From assembly GCF_003967275.1 (NCBI RefSeq), contig NZ_AP018721.1, forward strand, positions 1 to 64,000: 64,000 nt of DNA, in the 5' to 3' direction. The translations under genes were made by a program, and so were the position numbers. The notes beneath the pieces are model-generated. The model saw only the letters and a list, made by a program, of their open reading frames with translations, was not told where the DNA came from and ran no database searches. The stretch is from Sulfuritortus calidifontis (GTDB lineage: Bacteria > Pseudomonadota > Gammaproteobacteria > Burkholderiales > Thiobacillaceae). The stretch's first letter is position 1, and every line of letters starts with the position of its first letter. Below are positions 55,219 to 64,000 of this stretch, piece by piece.

Positions 55219-56592
55219 ATGAAAATCATCATTCTCGGCGCCGGCCAGGTCGGGTCGAATCTGGCCTTCGGCCTGGTCTCGGAGGCCAACGACATCACCG
55301 TGGTCGATGTCGACCAGGCCAAGCTCGACTGGTTACAGGACCGTTATGACCTGCGCACGATCTGCGGCCAGGCCGCCCACCCCTCGATTCTGCGCCAGGC
55401 CGGCGCCGAAGATGCCGACATGCTGGTGGCGGTGACCCAGAACGACGAGATCAACATGCTGGCCTGCAAGCTGGCCGCCACCCTGTTCCGCATCCCGACC
55501 AAGATCGCCCGCATCCGCGCCCTCGATTACATGAAACAGCCCGAGATCTTCGCGCCGGAGAACATGGCGGTGGACTTCGTGATCAGCCCCGAGCAGGAGG
55601 TGACCAACTACCTGCGCCGGCTGATCGACTACCCCGAGGCCTTGCAGGTGGTCGACTTCGCCGACGGCCGCATCCGCCTGGTCGCCATGCGCGCCCACTT
55701 CGGCGGCCCACTGGTCGGCCACGAGCTGCGCGATATCCGCAAGCACCTGCCCAAGCTGGATGCCCGGGTCGCCGCCATCTTCCGCCGCGATCGCATGTTC
55801 GTGCCCGAGGGCCGCACCGTGATCGAGGACGGCGACGAGGTCTTCTTCATCGCCGCCACCGAAAACATCCGTGCCGTGATGAAGGAGATGCGCCGGGCCG
55901 ACAAGACCGTGCGCCGAGTGATGATCGCCGGCGGCGGCAACATCGGCAGCCGCCTGGCCGCGGCGCTGGAGGACGATTACCAGGTCAAGCTGATCGACCG
56001 CAACAAGAAGAACGCCGAGCAGCTGGCGGCGCAGCTCAAGCACACCATGGTGTTCACCGGCAACGCCACCGACGAGGAATTGCTGCTGCAGGAGAACGTC
56101 GACGACATGGACGTGTTCTGCGCCCTGACCAACGATGACGAGGACAACATCATGTCCTGCCTCTTGGCCAAGCGCATGGGCGCGCGCAAGGTGGTCGCCC
56201 TGATCAACCGCTCGACCTATGTCGACCTCTTGCAGGGCGGCGAGATCGACATTGCCCTGTCGCCGGCCCAGGCCACCATCAGCCCCCTGCTCACCCACAT
56301 CCGGCGCGGCGACATGGTGGCGGTGCACAGCCTGCGCCGGGGCGCGGTCGAGGCCATGGAGGCCGTGGTCCACGGCGACCGCAACTCGTCCCGCCTGGTC
56401 GGCCGTCGGGTCGAGGAGACCGACCTGCCGGAAGGCGTCAGCATCGGTGCCATCCTGCGCGGCGACGAGGTGATCATCGCCCACCACGACACGGTGATCG
56501 AGGCGGAGGACCACGTCATCCTGTTCGTGCCCAACAAGCGCCTGATCCCCAAGGTGGAGAAGCTGTTCCAGGTCGGCATGGGCTTCTTCTGA
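55219..56592 (+). CDS. trkA: Trk potassium uptake regulatory protein TrkA
   Basis: A 457-aa cytoplasmic gating subunit with two RCK units. NAD-binding motifs IIILGAGQVGSNLA (start) and VMIAGGGNIGSRLAAAL (middle) each head a Rossmann domain, each followed by a TrkA-C domain (LVGHELRDIRKHLPKLDARV; LVGRRVEETDLPEGVSIGAI). TGATG overlap with trkH shows coupling. Confidence 0.96.
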   Translation: MKIIILGAGQVGSNLAFGLVSEANDITVVDVDQAKLDWLQDRYDLRTICGQAAHPSILRQAGAEDADMLVAVTQNDEINMLACKLAATLFRIPTKIARIRALDYMKQPEIFAPENMAVDFVISPEQEVTNYLRRLIDYPEALQVVDFADGRIRLVAMRAHFGGPLVGHELRDIRKHLPKLDARVAAIFRRDRMFVPEGRTVIEDGDEVFFIAATENIRAVMKEMRRADKTVRRVMIAGGGNIGSRLAAALEDDYQVKLIDRNKKNAEQLAAQLKHTMVFTGNATDEELLLQENVDDMDVFCALTNDDEDNIMSCLLAKRMGARKVVALINRSTYVDLLQGGEIDIALSPAQATISPLLTHIRRGDMVAVHSLRRGAVEAMEAVVHGDRNSSRLVGRRVEETDLPEGVSIGAILRGDEVIIAHHDTVIEAEDHVILFVPNKRLIPKVEKLFQVGMGFF

Positions 56593-58052
56593 TGCAGGAC
56601 CGCCTCATCCCCATCCTCAAGGTCTTGGGCATGGTCATCGCCTTGTTCGGCCTGACCATGTTGTTCCCCTTGGTCATCTCCGAGGCCATGGCCGATGCGG
56701 CGCGCCATGCCCACGACGAGGCGGTGCTGGCCACCATCGGCAGCGGCGTCTTTCTCTGGCTGCTGACCCGCCACAACAAGCGCGAGCTGCGTTCGCGCGA
56801 CGGCTTCCTCCTGGTGGTGCTGATCTGGACGGTGCTGCCCATCTTCGCCGCCCTGCCCCTGCTGATCTATCTGCCGGACCTGAGTTTCACCGATGCCTAT
56901 TTCGAGACCATGTCGGGTCTGACCACCACGGGCGCGACCGTGCTCTCGGGCCTGGACAACCTGCCGGCCTCGATCAACATCTGGCGGGCGCAGCTGCATC
57001 TGCTCGGCGGCCTGGGCGTCATCGTGCTGGTGGTCGCCGTGCTCCCCCTGCTCGGCGTCGGCGGCCGCCAGATGTACAAGGCCGAGACCCCGGGGCCGAT
57101 GAAGGACACCAAGCTCACCCCGCGCATGGAAGAGACCGCCAAGGGCCTGTGGGTGGTTTATCTCTTTTTCACTTTGCTGTGCTTCATTGCCTTCTGGCTG
57201 GGCGGCATGGGCTGGGTCGATGCCGTGGTCCACGCCTTCTCGGTCATGGGTCTGGGCGGTTTCTCCTCGCACGATGCCAGCTTCGGCCATTTCAATTCGC
57301 CCTTGCTCGAGGGCATCGCCGTGGTCTTCGCCCTGATCGCCGGCATGAACTTCGCCACCCATTTCCTGGCCTTCCGCCAGCGCAGCTTCCATCCCTACCG
57401 GGTCGATCCCGAACTGCGCTGGTACCTCTTCATCGTGCTCGGCAGCTGTCTGGGCCTGGCCCTGTTTCTTTGGTACCAGGATGTCTACGTCGATTTCCTG
57501 ACCGCCCTGCGCTATGCCAGCTTCAACACCATCTCCGTGGCCACCACCATGGGCCTGGCCAATGCCGATTTCAACGCCTGGCCCTATTTCGCCGGGCTGT
57601 GGATGCTCTTTCTGTGCAGCTTTTCCACCAGCGCCGGCTCCACCGGCGGCGGCATCAAGATGATGCGCGCCATCCTGCTCTACAAACAGGTTTACCGCGA
57701 GCTGGTGCACCTGCTGCATCCCAACGCCAACCTGCTCACCCGCCTGGGCGGCGTGCCGGTAACGAACAAGATCACCTACGCCGTGCTGGCTTATCTGTTC
57801 ATCTACATCGCCTCCATCGTGGTGCTGTCCTTCGTCCTGATCGCCAGCGGCCTCGATGTCTTCACCGCCTTCTCCGCCGTGGTCGCCACCATCAACAACA
57901 CCGGCCCCGGCCTCAACCAGGTCGGCCCGGCCACCACCTATGCCGTGCTCACCGACTTCCAGACCTGGGTCTGCAGCTTCTCCATGTTGCTCGGCCGGCT
58001 GGAGCTGTTCACCTTGCTGGTGGTGCTGACCCCGGCCTTCTGGCGAAAATGA
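56592..58052 (+). CDS. trkH: Trk potassium uptake channel TrkH
   Basis: A 486-aa membrane channel of the SKT superfamily. Pore-loop filters are visible as FETMSGLTTTGATVLS, AFSVMGLGGFSSHD, ASFNTISVATTMGLAN and VATINNTGPGLNQVGP. Many membrane helices are obvious. It works with the TrkA protein encoded just upstream. Confidence 0.96.
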   Translation: MQDRLIPILKVLGMVIALFGLTMLFPLVISEAMADAARHAHDEAVLATIGSGVFLWLLTRHNKRELRSRDGFLLVVLIWTVLPIFAALPLLIYLPDLSFTDAYFETMSGLTTTGATVLSGLDNLPASINIWRAQLHLLGGLGVIVLVVAVLPLLGVGGRQMYKAETPGPMKDTKLTPRMEETAKGLWVVYLFFTLLCFIAFWLGGMGWVDAVVHAFSVMGLGGFSSHDASFGHFNSPLLEGIAVVFALIAGMNFATHFLAFRQRSFHPYRVDPELRWYLFIVLGSCLGLALFLWYQDVYVDFLTALRYASFNTISVATTMGLANADFNAWPYFAGLWMLFLCSFSTSAGSTGGGIKMMRAILLYKQVYRELVHLLHPNANLLTRLGGVPVTNKITYAVLAYLFIYIASIVVLSFVLIASGLDVFTAFSAVVATINNTGPGLNQVGPATTYAVLTDFQTWVCSFSMLLGRLELFTLLVVLTPAFWRK

Positions 58053-58375
58053 GCGCACTGGAAAACTTCGAGAAGATGCTGGCCGCGGGTCGCGACAACG
58101 CCCTGCTCCGCTACTCCCTGGGCAACGAATACCTCAAGGCCGAACGCTACGCCGAGGCCTGCACCCAGTTCGAGGCGGCCCTCGCCTTCGACCCCAAGTA
58201 CTCCGCGGCCTGGAAGCTGCTCGGCCGTGCCCGCATGGACCTCGGCCAGTTCGCCGAGGCGGCCGAGGCCTATCGTCAGGGCATCGAGGTGGCCGAGGCC
58301 CGGGGCGACGTCCAAGCGGCCAAGGAGATGGCCGTGTTCCGCAAGCGGGCGCTCAAGCAGCTGGGCGAAGGGTGA
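58049..58375 (+). CDS. Tetratricopeptide-repeat protein
   Basis: A 108-aa soluble protein built of about three TPR units (LLRYSLGNEYLKAERYAEAC; TQFEAALAFDPKYSAAWKLL; ARMDLGQFAEAAEAYRQGIE). It probably binds a partner protein. ATGA overlap with trkH places it in the same operon; a role with Trk is not established. Confidence 0.85.
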   Translation: MSALENFEKMLAAGRDNALLRYSLGNEYLKAERYAEACTQFEAALAFDPKYSAAWKLLGRARMDLGQFAEAAEAYRQGIEVAEARGDVQAAKEMAVFRKRALKQLGEG

Positions 58376-58436
58376 CGGCCGAGGCCGCATCCGCTACTAT
58401 CCGCTTTCACCCCGGAATACCTGAAGGAGCACCCCC

Positions 58437-58703
58437 ATGGCGCGCATGGTCAATTGCGTCAAACTGGGCCGCGAGGCCGAAGGCATGGATTTCCCGCCCT
58501 ACCCCGGCGACTTGGGCAAGCGCATCTTCGACAATGTGTCGAAAGAGGCGTGGCAAGGCTGGATTCGCCTGCAAACCATGATCATCAACGAGAACCGGCT
58601 CAACCTGGCCGATGCCCAGCACCGCAAATATCTGGCCGAGCAGGCCGAGAAGTATTTCTTCGGCGAAGGCGTCGGCGCCCCCGAGGGCTTCCGGCCCAAC
58701 TGA
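58437..58703 (+). CDS. yggX: Fe(2+)-trafficking protein YggX
   Basis: An 88-aa protein starting [20 protein letters not shown] with Cys7, then [20 protein letters not shown] and AEKYFFGEG, all family hallmarks. YggX protects iron-sulfur clusters from oxidation. AAGGAG precedes the ATG. Confidence 0.95.
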   Translation: MARMVNCVKLGREAEGMDFPPYPGDLGKRIFDNVSKEAWQGWIRLQTMIINENRLNLADAQHRKYLAEQAEKYFFGEGVGAPEGFRPN

Positions 58704-58713
58704 CTGTCATGCC

Positions 58714-59451
58714 ATGAGCGACAAGCAGACCCACTTCGGCTTCGAATCGGTCGCCGAGCGCGACAAGGCGCGCAAGGTCGCCGAGGTCTTCCATTCCGTG
58801 GCCCAGCGCTACGATGTGATGAACGACCTCATGTCGCTTGGCCTGCATCGCATCTGGAAGCGCTTCACCGCCCTGCAGGCCGCTGTGCGGCCGGGCATGC
58901 GCGTTCTCGACATCGCCGGCGGCACCGGCGACATCTCGCGCCTTTTGGCCAAGGATGCCGGCCCCACCGGCGAGGTCTGGCTGACCGACATCAATGGCTC
59001 CATGCTCGGCGTGGGGCGCGACCGCCTGCTCGACGAGGGCCTGGCCCTGCCGGTTGCCCAATGCGATGCCGAGCACCTGCCCTTCCCCGACGGTTATTTC
59101 GATCTGGTCAGCGTCGCCTTCGGCCTGCGCAACATGACCCACAAGGATGTCGCCCTGCAGGAGATGTGCCGGGTGCTCAAGCCCGGCGGCAAGCTGCTGG
59201 TGTTGGAGTTCTCCAAGGTCTGGAAGCCGCTGGCCCCGGCCTACGACGCCTATTCCTTCGGCCTGCTGCCGCGCCTCGGCCAACTCGTGGCCAAGGATGC
59301 CGCCAGCTACAAATACCTGGCCGAATCCATCCGCATGCACCCGGACCAGGAGACGCTGAAGCAGATGATGTTGGATGCCGGCTTCGGCAAGGTGGATTAC
59401 TTCAACCTGACCGCGGGCGTGGTCGCCCTGCACGTCGGCGTCAAGTTCTAA
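58714..59451 (+). CDS. ubiE: Ubiquinone/menaquinone biosynthesis C-methyltransferase UbiE
   Basis: A 245-aa SAM methyltransferase for quinone biosynthesis. It has the family start [40 protein letters not shown], the SAM site [35 protein letters not shown] and the C-terminal [14 protein letters not shown]. It lies 10 bp after yggX. Confidence 0.96.
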   Translation: MSDKQTHFGFESVAERDKARKVAEVFHSVAQRYDVMNDLMSLGLHRIWKRFTALQAAVRPGMRVLDIAGGTGDISRLLAKDAGPTGEVWLTDINGSMLGVGRDRLLDEGLALPVAQCDAEHLPFPDGYFDLVSVAFGLRNMTHKDVALQEMCRVLKPGGKLLVLEFSKVWKPLAPAYDAYSFGLLPRLGQLVAKDAASYKYLAESIRMHPDQETLKQMMLDAGFGKVDYFNLTAGVVALHVGVKF

Positions 59452-59462
59452 GCGCCTCGCCC

Positions 59463-60014
59463 TCAGTCGAGGCTAAGGTATTCAACCGCAAGGATCTCCA
59501 GCTCCCGCACCCCGCCCGGGGTCGCTACCCGCACGCTGTCACCCGTGCGCGCCTTGAGCAGGGCGCGCGCCAGGGGCGACACCCAGGAGATGCGGCCCCG
59601 GCCTGGGTCGGCCTCGTCGATGCCGACGATGCTGTAGGTGAACTCGGTATCACCGTCGAGCACGGTGACCGTGGCGCCGAAGAACACCTGGTCGGTGTTC
59701 TCCTGCCGCGCCGGGTCGACCACCACGGCCTGCTCGATCCGCTTGGTCAGAAAGCGCAGGCGGCGGTCGATCTCGCGCAGCCGTTTCTTGCCGTAGATAT
59801 AGTCGCCGTTCTCCGAGCGGTCGCCGTTGCCGGCCGCCCAGGACACGACGTTGACCACCTGCGGCCGCTCCACCCGGACCAGGTGGTTGAGCTCGGCCTG
59901 CAGCCGGGCATAGCCGGCGGGCGTGACATAGTTCTTGCCGCCGGCGGGCAGCGCCGGGGTGGGGTCGTCGTCTTCCTGCTCGTCACCGTCGTCGCGGACG
60001 AAGGCCTTGCTCAT
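59463..60014 (-). CDS. greB: Transcription elongation factor GreB
   Basis: A 183-aa factor that rescues backtracked RNA polymerase. It begins MSKAFVRDDGDEQEDDDPTP, has the N-terminal coiled coil with the acidic tip (RSENGDYIYGKKRLREIDRR) and the C-terminal FKBP-like part (GRGRISWVSPLARALLKART). Slightly longer N-terminus than E. coli GreB. Convergent with ubiE. Confidence 0.93.
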   Translation of the reverse strand: MSKAFVRDDGDEQEDDDPTPALPAGGKNYVTPAGYARLQAELNHLVRVERPQVVNVVSWAAGNGDRSENGDYIYGKKRLREIDRRLRFLTKRIEQAVVVDPARQENTDQVFFGATVTVLDGDTEFTYSIVGIDEADPGRGRISWVSPLARALLKARTGDSVRVATPGGVRELEILAVEYLSLD

Positions 60015-60173
60015 GGGTGCTTGCCGTCTTGAAAAGGGATGCGCGAAAAGCCGAATATCGTCATGCCGGCGCAAGCCGGAATCCAGCTCGAATCATAGAC
60101 TGGATGCCTGCCTGCGGGGGCATGACAAGGCCAACTTAAGAGTAGTTGCTGATTGTACAGTTCCCCCTCCCGA

Positions 60174-60290
60174 CCTCCCCCATAAATGGGGGAGGGGTCT
60201 AGTGCCAGGCCTGACTTGAGCCCCTCCCAGCCTCCCCCATAAATGGGGGAGGGGTCTAGCGCCAGGCCTGACTTGAGCCCCTCCCAGCCT
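60174..60290. repeat. Tandem 57-bp hairpin repeat in the greB-mlaA gap
   Basis: Two units, starting at 60174 and 60231, each contain the near-perfect hairpin CCTCCCCCAT/ATGGGGGAGG followed by the same linker (GGTCTAG...CCTGACTTGAGCCCC). A degenerate third hairpin follows to about 60360. The 405-bp gap 60015-60419 holds nothing else I can support. Confidence 0.8.
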
Positions 60291-60419
60291 CCCCTTTATG
60301 CCCCTCGGGAGGCACAGGTGCGGGAGGCGTGCAGGCACCCTCCCCATTCATGGGGAGGGCTGGGGTGGGGACGAAATTTAGGTGTCTCCGCTACCCGAGG
60401 ATAGAGGCCGGGACGGAGT

Positions 60420-61118
60420 TCAGTCTTCCAGCTTCGGCGGCTTGCCGTCGTAGATCAGGGCGCGGCGGCGCTCCAGGTAGAAGTCGCGGGTGTACTCGTA
60501 GCCGTCCACCGCGGCGGCATCCAAGGCTTCCTTGGCGTCGAGCAGCTCGGCCCGCTTGCTGATCAGGCGGGCGAACAGCACGCCGGCCTTGGCCTCGTCG
60601 TCCTGCAGGTCGTAGACCGGGTCGAGGTATTTGCCGTCGACCACGCGACCGGCGGTGTCGCGGATGTTGCTCGGCCCCAGGATGGGCAGCACCAGATAGG
60701 GCCCGCTGCCCACGCCCCAGTGGCCCAGGGTCTGGCCGAAGTCCTCGTTGTGCTTTTTCAGGCCGGCCTCGCTGGCGATGTCGAGCACGCCGGCCAGGCC
60801 GAAGGTGGTGTTGATGGCCAGGCGCATGAAATCGCGCGCGGCCAGTTCGATCTTCAATTGCAGCAGGTCGTTGGCCAGCACCGAGACGTCGTCCAGGTTG
60901 GCGAAGAAGTTGCGCACCCCGGTCTGGGCGAAGCCGGGCATCACCGCCTGGTAGCCCTGGGCGATCGGCTTGATCGCCGCCTTGTCGACGCCCTCGTTGA
61001 AGCTGTGGATGGCCCGGTTCATCGGCTCCAACGGATCGCGCGGGTCGCCGTTGCTGGCGCAGCCGGCCAGCAGAGAGAGGGCGGCGCAGGCCGCCAGGGT
61101 CGTTTTGGTGTTCAGCAT
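60420..61118 (-). CDS. mlaA: MlaA (VacJ) outer-membrane lipoprotein
   Basis: A 232-aa lipoprotein of the Mla system, which returns misplaced phospholipids from the outer leaflet. The lipobox is LSLLAGCAS. Family features are DPLEPMNRAIHSFNEGVDKA, RNFFANLDDVSVLANDLLQL, GLAGVLDIASEAGLKKHNED and FGQTLGHWGVGSGPYLVLPI. No mlaBCDEF genes are in the window. Confidence 0.95.
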   Translation of the reverse strand: MLNTKTTLAACAALSLLAGCASNGDPRDPLEPMNRAIHSFNEGVDKAAIKPIAQGYQAVMPGFAQTGVRNFFANLDDVSVLANDLLQLKIELAARDFMRLAINTTFGLAGVLDIASEAGLKKHNEDFGQTLGHWGVGSGPYLVLPILGPSNIRDTAGRVVDGKYLDPVYDLQDDEAKAGVLFARLISKRAELLDAKEALDAAAVDGYEYTRDFYLERRRALIYDGKPPKLED

Positions 61119-61215
61119 GATTCGGTCCCTAAGGGGTTTTTCTCTGGTTCAGGCCAAATTATCGCAGGCGGCGCGGCTTGTTAATAGGTAGTGGCCACAG
61201 GGCGGGCTGCGGCGA

Positions 61216-62889
61216 TCACTGAGGGATGGTCCCGGCAGGATATAGGCTGCCGGTTACCGCAGCGGGTTGGGCACCCGTCTGGAAAGCTGCAACACCGTTT
61301 ACCTGGAGCGGTGCGGAGAGGGTATTGGCGTGAATGCCATAGCCAAGACCAACATGGGTGCCGCCGGGGCCGGCTACGAAACCGGCGACATAACTGGGGC
61401 AATTGCCAGCGCCACAATTGAGACCATCGGTGCCCGTGTTGAAGGTCGTATTGCCGCTGCCGGTGATGCCGAAGGTGGTGGGGTTGAAACTTCCTGTAGT
61501 GGTGGCCAAGGTGTAACCGCCGAGGCTACCGCCATGATCGAGGTTCAACGTCAGGCTGGCCGAAGCGGCCAGCGTGGTGAAATTGATGGTGACGGAGCCG
61601 CCGGTGACCGCACTGTTCGTGTTTGCCGAACCATCGCTGAAGCTGGGTTTGGTGCTGGCGTTGGCTAGATAGTTATATGTCACGCTACCAGTCGGTAGGC
61701 TGCTGGGGGCTACGCCGCCGATGAAATGGACAGCTTGGAAATTGGATAGGGTGTCGATGTCTATTGAACCGTTGCTGTTGTAGACGGTGATCGTGCCATT
61801 CATCCATTTACCCCAGAACACGGCCAGATTGCCGCCAGTATCCTTGGCATGGCCGATATCCTGCAGGCTGGCGTCAATGAGCACCAAATCCTTTGCGTCG
61901 GTGATGACGCCGACCGGCTCCTGGTTCAGGAAGATGAAGTCTGAGAGGCCGTGGAATTCGGTGATTTCATTTGGGTAGGCACCGTAGGGCTGGCCGTCGC
62001 CGAAGGAGTGGGCGAGCAAGAACTGTTTGACCCCAACCACGGGAATCGGGGTGTCGCTGATGGTCTTGTCTTCTGTGGCCTTATAGCTGTCGTCGCTGGC
62101 GCCGACCACCGGCTCGGTTTTCACTGTCCCGGTATCCGTCACCACACCGGCCCGGCTGTCACCCTTGAAGCCGCTGCCGCCGTCTTCGGCCTTCGTCGTT
62201 TGCGCTTGGGGCTTGGCCTCGGCCTGGCCTTCTTCCTTCTCTTTCTTTGACTGCTTCTGGCCTTCCAGCTTGTCCTGCAAAAAGCTGGGCGGGGCGATCA
62301 GGCCCTGCGGGGTTTCGTTCGCGCTGGCGACGTGGAAGAATTCGTCGTTGCCGAAGGTCTTTTCGCCGGCGGTGTTGCTCACGGCGATCTTGCCGTCGAC
62401 CACGCCGCCATAGAGGCCGTCCTTGGCCTTGGAGCCATCGGGGTTGAAGCAGCCGGAGTCGCAGATGGCCAGGTTGTAGAAGGTGCCCCGGATGCCGATG
62501 TTGGCCATGGGTGTGGCGACCTTGTAGTTCTGCGGGTTCTGCTTGCCGATGGCACCGGTGATGGTGCGGAAGCCGCCCTTGACCAGGCTGAAGGCGCCCT
62601 TCTCCGTGCCGTCCTGCTTGCCGGTGAACTGGTAGTCGTCGAACTTGAACTCGGTGACCGGCTTGATCGCGATGATGGAGCCGTCGGTCAGACGGATCTG
62701 GGCGTTGCTGGCCGGGCCGGTCTTGATCAGGTCGCCCAACTCGATCTCGGCGCGGGCCTTGAGCGGCACCGTCTTGCCGTTGCGCTGAGCGCTGACGTCG
62801 CCGACGGCGACCAGGATGCGGCCGATCGGTGCCGCCGAGGCGGAGGCGGCGAGCAGAGACAGGATGAGCAGGGAGGGGGCGAATCGCAT
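61216..62889 (-). CDS. FecR-domain exported protein, possible surface protein
   Basis: A 557-aa protein with signal peptide MRFAPSLLILSLLAASASA, a FecR domain (GRILVAVGDVSAQRNGKTVP; ARAEIELGDLIKTGPASNAQ; VATPMANIGIRGTFYNL), a charged linker (KQSKKEKEEGQAEAKPQAQT) and a Thr/Ser/Gly-rich C-terminal half (GSVTINFTTLAASASLTLNL) like autotransporter or Slam-substrate barrels. GTG at 62901 overlaps the upstream stop; ATG 62889 is preferred. Codon use in the C-terminal half is less GC-rich. Confidence 0.8.
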   Translation of the reverse strand: MRFAPSLLILSLLAASASAAPIGRILVAVGDVSAQRNGKTVPLKARAEIELGDLIKTGPASNAQIRLTDGSIIAIKPVTEFKFDDYQFTGKQDGTEKGAFSLVKGGFRTITGAIGKQNPQNYKVATPMANIGIRGTFYNLAICDSGCFNPDGSKAKDGLYGGVVDGKIAVSNTAGEKTFGNDEFFHVASANETPQGLIAPPSFLQDKLEGQKQSKKEKEEGQAEAKPQAQTTKAEDGGSGFKGDSRAGVVTDTGTVKTEPVVGASDDSYKATEDKTISDTPIPVVGVKQFLLAHSFGDGQPYGAYPNEITEFHGLSDFIFLNQEPVGVITDAKDLVLIDASLQDIGHAKDTGGNLAVFWGKWMNGTITVYNSNGSIDIDTLSNFQAVHFIGGVAPSSLPTGSVTYNYLANASTKPSFSDGSANTNSAVTGGSVTINFTTLAASASLTLNLDHGGSLGGYTLATTTGSFNPTTFGITGSGNTTFNTGTDGLNCGAGNCPSYVAGFVAGPGGTHVGLGYGIHANTLSAPLQVNGVAAFQTGAQPAAVTGSLYPAGTIPQ

Positions 62890-62897
62890 GGCGGGCC

Positions 62898-64000
62898 TCA
62901 CTTGAAGTCGTAGCGCACGTTGACGGCGCCCAGGGTGCGTTTGTTGCTGTAGAGCTCGATGTTGGACTCGTTCTCGCTGTAGCTCAGCTCGCCGCGCAGG
63001 CTGAGCTGCTTGTTCACCAGGTAAGTCGCATTCAGGCCGAGCGACTGGTAGGTGTCCTTGCGGTCGACGCCCAGCGTTTTCCCATCATAGTTGCTCTTCT
63101 GGTAGCCATAGTTCACGCCTAGGCCCCATTTCGGGTCGGGCGACAGGCTCACGCCCAGGTTGAGGCCGGGCATGCTGCGGGAGAAATCGGGCCGGTGCAC
63201 GCGGTTGCTTTCCTTGCTGTAGCTCAGGCGGGCGCTGGCCACCGGCTGCCACTTGACGCTGAAGGCGCGGCGATAGCCGGCGCCGATGCCGGTAAGGGTG
63301 GCGTTGCGCACTCGGTTGGCGCCGCCGTATTCGAGATCGGCGTACTGGGCGAAGGCATTGACCGCCTGGAACTCGTCGAGCTGGTGGAACCATTCGCCGC
63401 TGGCGCCGAGCACGTCGCGGTAATGCTCGCTGCCGACGGTGGCGCCGTTCCAGTTCACGCTGGCCCGGTAGAGGTTGTTGTCCTTCACGTAGCTGACGCC
63501 ACCGGTGAGACCGAGCGAGGCCTGGTTGAAGGCCGATTCGTCGCGGTTGTACTTGCCGTCGAAGCCGGTGGCGCCGAACAAAGAGACACCGGGCGCGATC
63601 GGCTTGGCCACCTGGCCGCCGAGGGCGAGGTGGCCGAAGCTGTCGCGCTTCTCGACGCCGGTGTCACTCAGGGTGACGGCGCCGAACACCGGCAGGGTGA
63701 TGTTGGCGGTGGAGGCGCCGCCGTTGACGTTGGTGTCGATGCCGAAGCCGGCCTCGGCATAGAAGCTGGCCGTGGTCTGGTAGCGGCCCTCGCGGCTGCG
63801 GATGGCGTCGACGAAGCGGTCGATCGCCGCCAGCACCGAGGCCGGCGGGTTCAGCTTGCGCACGGCCTCGAACTCCTCGCGGGCGCGCACGTCGTCGCCC
63901 AGCACGAAGTAGCCGCGGGCCAGCTCCAGCCGGGCACGGGCGTTGTCCGGGTTGAGCAGCAGGAAGCGCTCCAGGGCCAGGATGCCCTCGGCCGCGTGGC
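62898..64000 (-). CDS. Slam-like outer-membrane protein (TPR plus DUF560 barrel), 5' end beyond window
   Basis: The visible 366 codons start inside TPR repeats (LALERFLLLNPDNARARLEL; RGYF then VLGDDVRAREEFEA) followed by the linker NPPASVLAAIDRFVDAIRSR and a barrel with regular aromatic strands, ending with Phe and Lys (VNVRYDFK). This is the plan of surface lipoprotein assembly modulators (Slam, DUF560). GTGA overlap with the FecR gene shows coupling. The start lies past 64000. Confidence 0.82.
   Translation of the reverse strand, partial: HAAEGILALERFLLLNPDNARARLELARGYFVLGDDVRAREEFEAVRKLNPPASVLAAIDRFVDAIRSREGRYQTTASFYAEAGFGIDTNVNGGASTANITLPVFGAVTLSDTGVEKRDSFGHLALGGQVAKPIAPGVSLFGATGFDGKYNRDESAFNQASLGLTGGVSYVKDNNLYRASVNWNGATVGSEHYRDVLGASGEWFHQLDEFQAVNAFAQYADLEYGGANRVRNATLTGIGAGYRRAFSVKWQPVASARLSYSKESNRVHRPDFSRSMPGLNLGVSLSPDPKWGLGVNYGYQKSNYDGKTLGVDRKDTYQSLGLNATYLVNKQLSLRGELSYSENESNIELYSNKRTLGAVNVRYDFK

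Noticed and set aside
59454-59473. Short stem GCCTCG/CGAGGC between ubiE and greB as terminator
   Set aside because: Only 6 bp with an 8-nt loop and no U-run; it also overlaps the greB stop codon.

Overview
The window is a GC-rich betaproteobacterial chromosome segment at the replication origin. It reads dnaA, a DnaA-box cluster (oriC), dnaN and gyrB, and later carries a block typical of Nitrosomonadales/Thiobacillus-like genomes: topA-smg-dprA-lysM facing def-fmt-htpX-rsmB-DUF4390-ntrY-ntrX-trkA-trkH. A DsrE2-type sulfur-trafficking protein next to a LysR regulator hints at a sulfur oxidiser. That lineage assignment is inferred from gene content only.

Region 1 (1-6.5 kb): origin genes. The 3' end of gyrB is present twice, at an exact 657-bp offset. 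Between the copies lies a two-gene DUF6883/DUF4926 module, so a small cassette appears to have entered the gyrB tail and restored it. An AT-richer membrane-protein gene follows. Two parS-like sites, one at the gyrB start and one before ppiA, mark the centromere region.

Region 2 (6,545-37,641): a complete Mu-type transposable prophage of 31.1 kb. It has TG...CA ends and a 5-bp CTGAC target duplication, and it splits a YaiI/DUF188 gene whose halves lie at 6,456-6,544 and 37,642-38,013. The early module holds a repressor, a Ner-like protein, DDE transposase, a MuB-like ATPase, GemA and small DNA-metabolism genes. It is followed by a MuF protein with a long C-terminal extension, which overlaps a small acidic gene (candidate toxin and immunity pair). 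Lysis genes (SAR-type endolysin, nested Rz/Rz1), terminase and portal run on the minus strand. From a palindrome-rich divergent promoter an XkdF-like protease, capsid and connector genes run on the plus strand, which resembles the P2 PQ/ONML head layout. The tail is lambda-like (tube, chaperones, tape measure, M, L, K, I, J). Last comes a fibre with five Kelch-like 50-residue repeats set inside a tail-collar domain. The prophage is therefore a mosaic: Mu transposition, P2-like head plan, siphovirus tail.

Region 3 (37.6-64 kb): host genes. These are an SDR, a periplasmic cyclophilin, DsrE2, LysR, a 2-Cys peroxiredoxin, and the topA operon opposite the def operon. They are followed by an NtrY/NtrX two-component pair whose NtrX has a degenerate AAA+ domain, Trk potassium uptake, a TPR protein, YggX, UbiE, GreB and MlaA. 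The window ends in an overlapping FecR-domain gene and Slam-like outer-membrane barrel gene, the latter cut by the window edge. No tRNA, rRNA or CRISPR array was seen.
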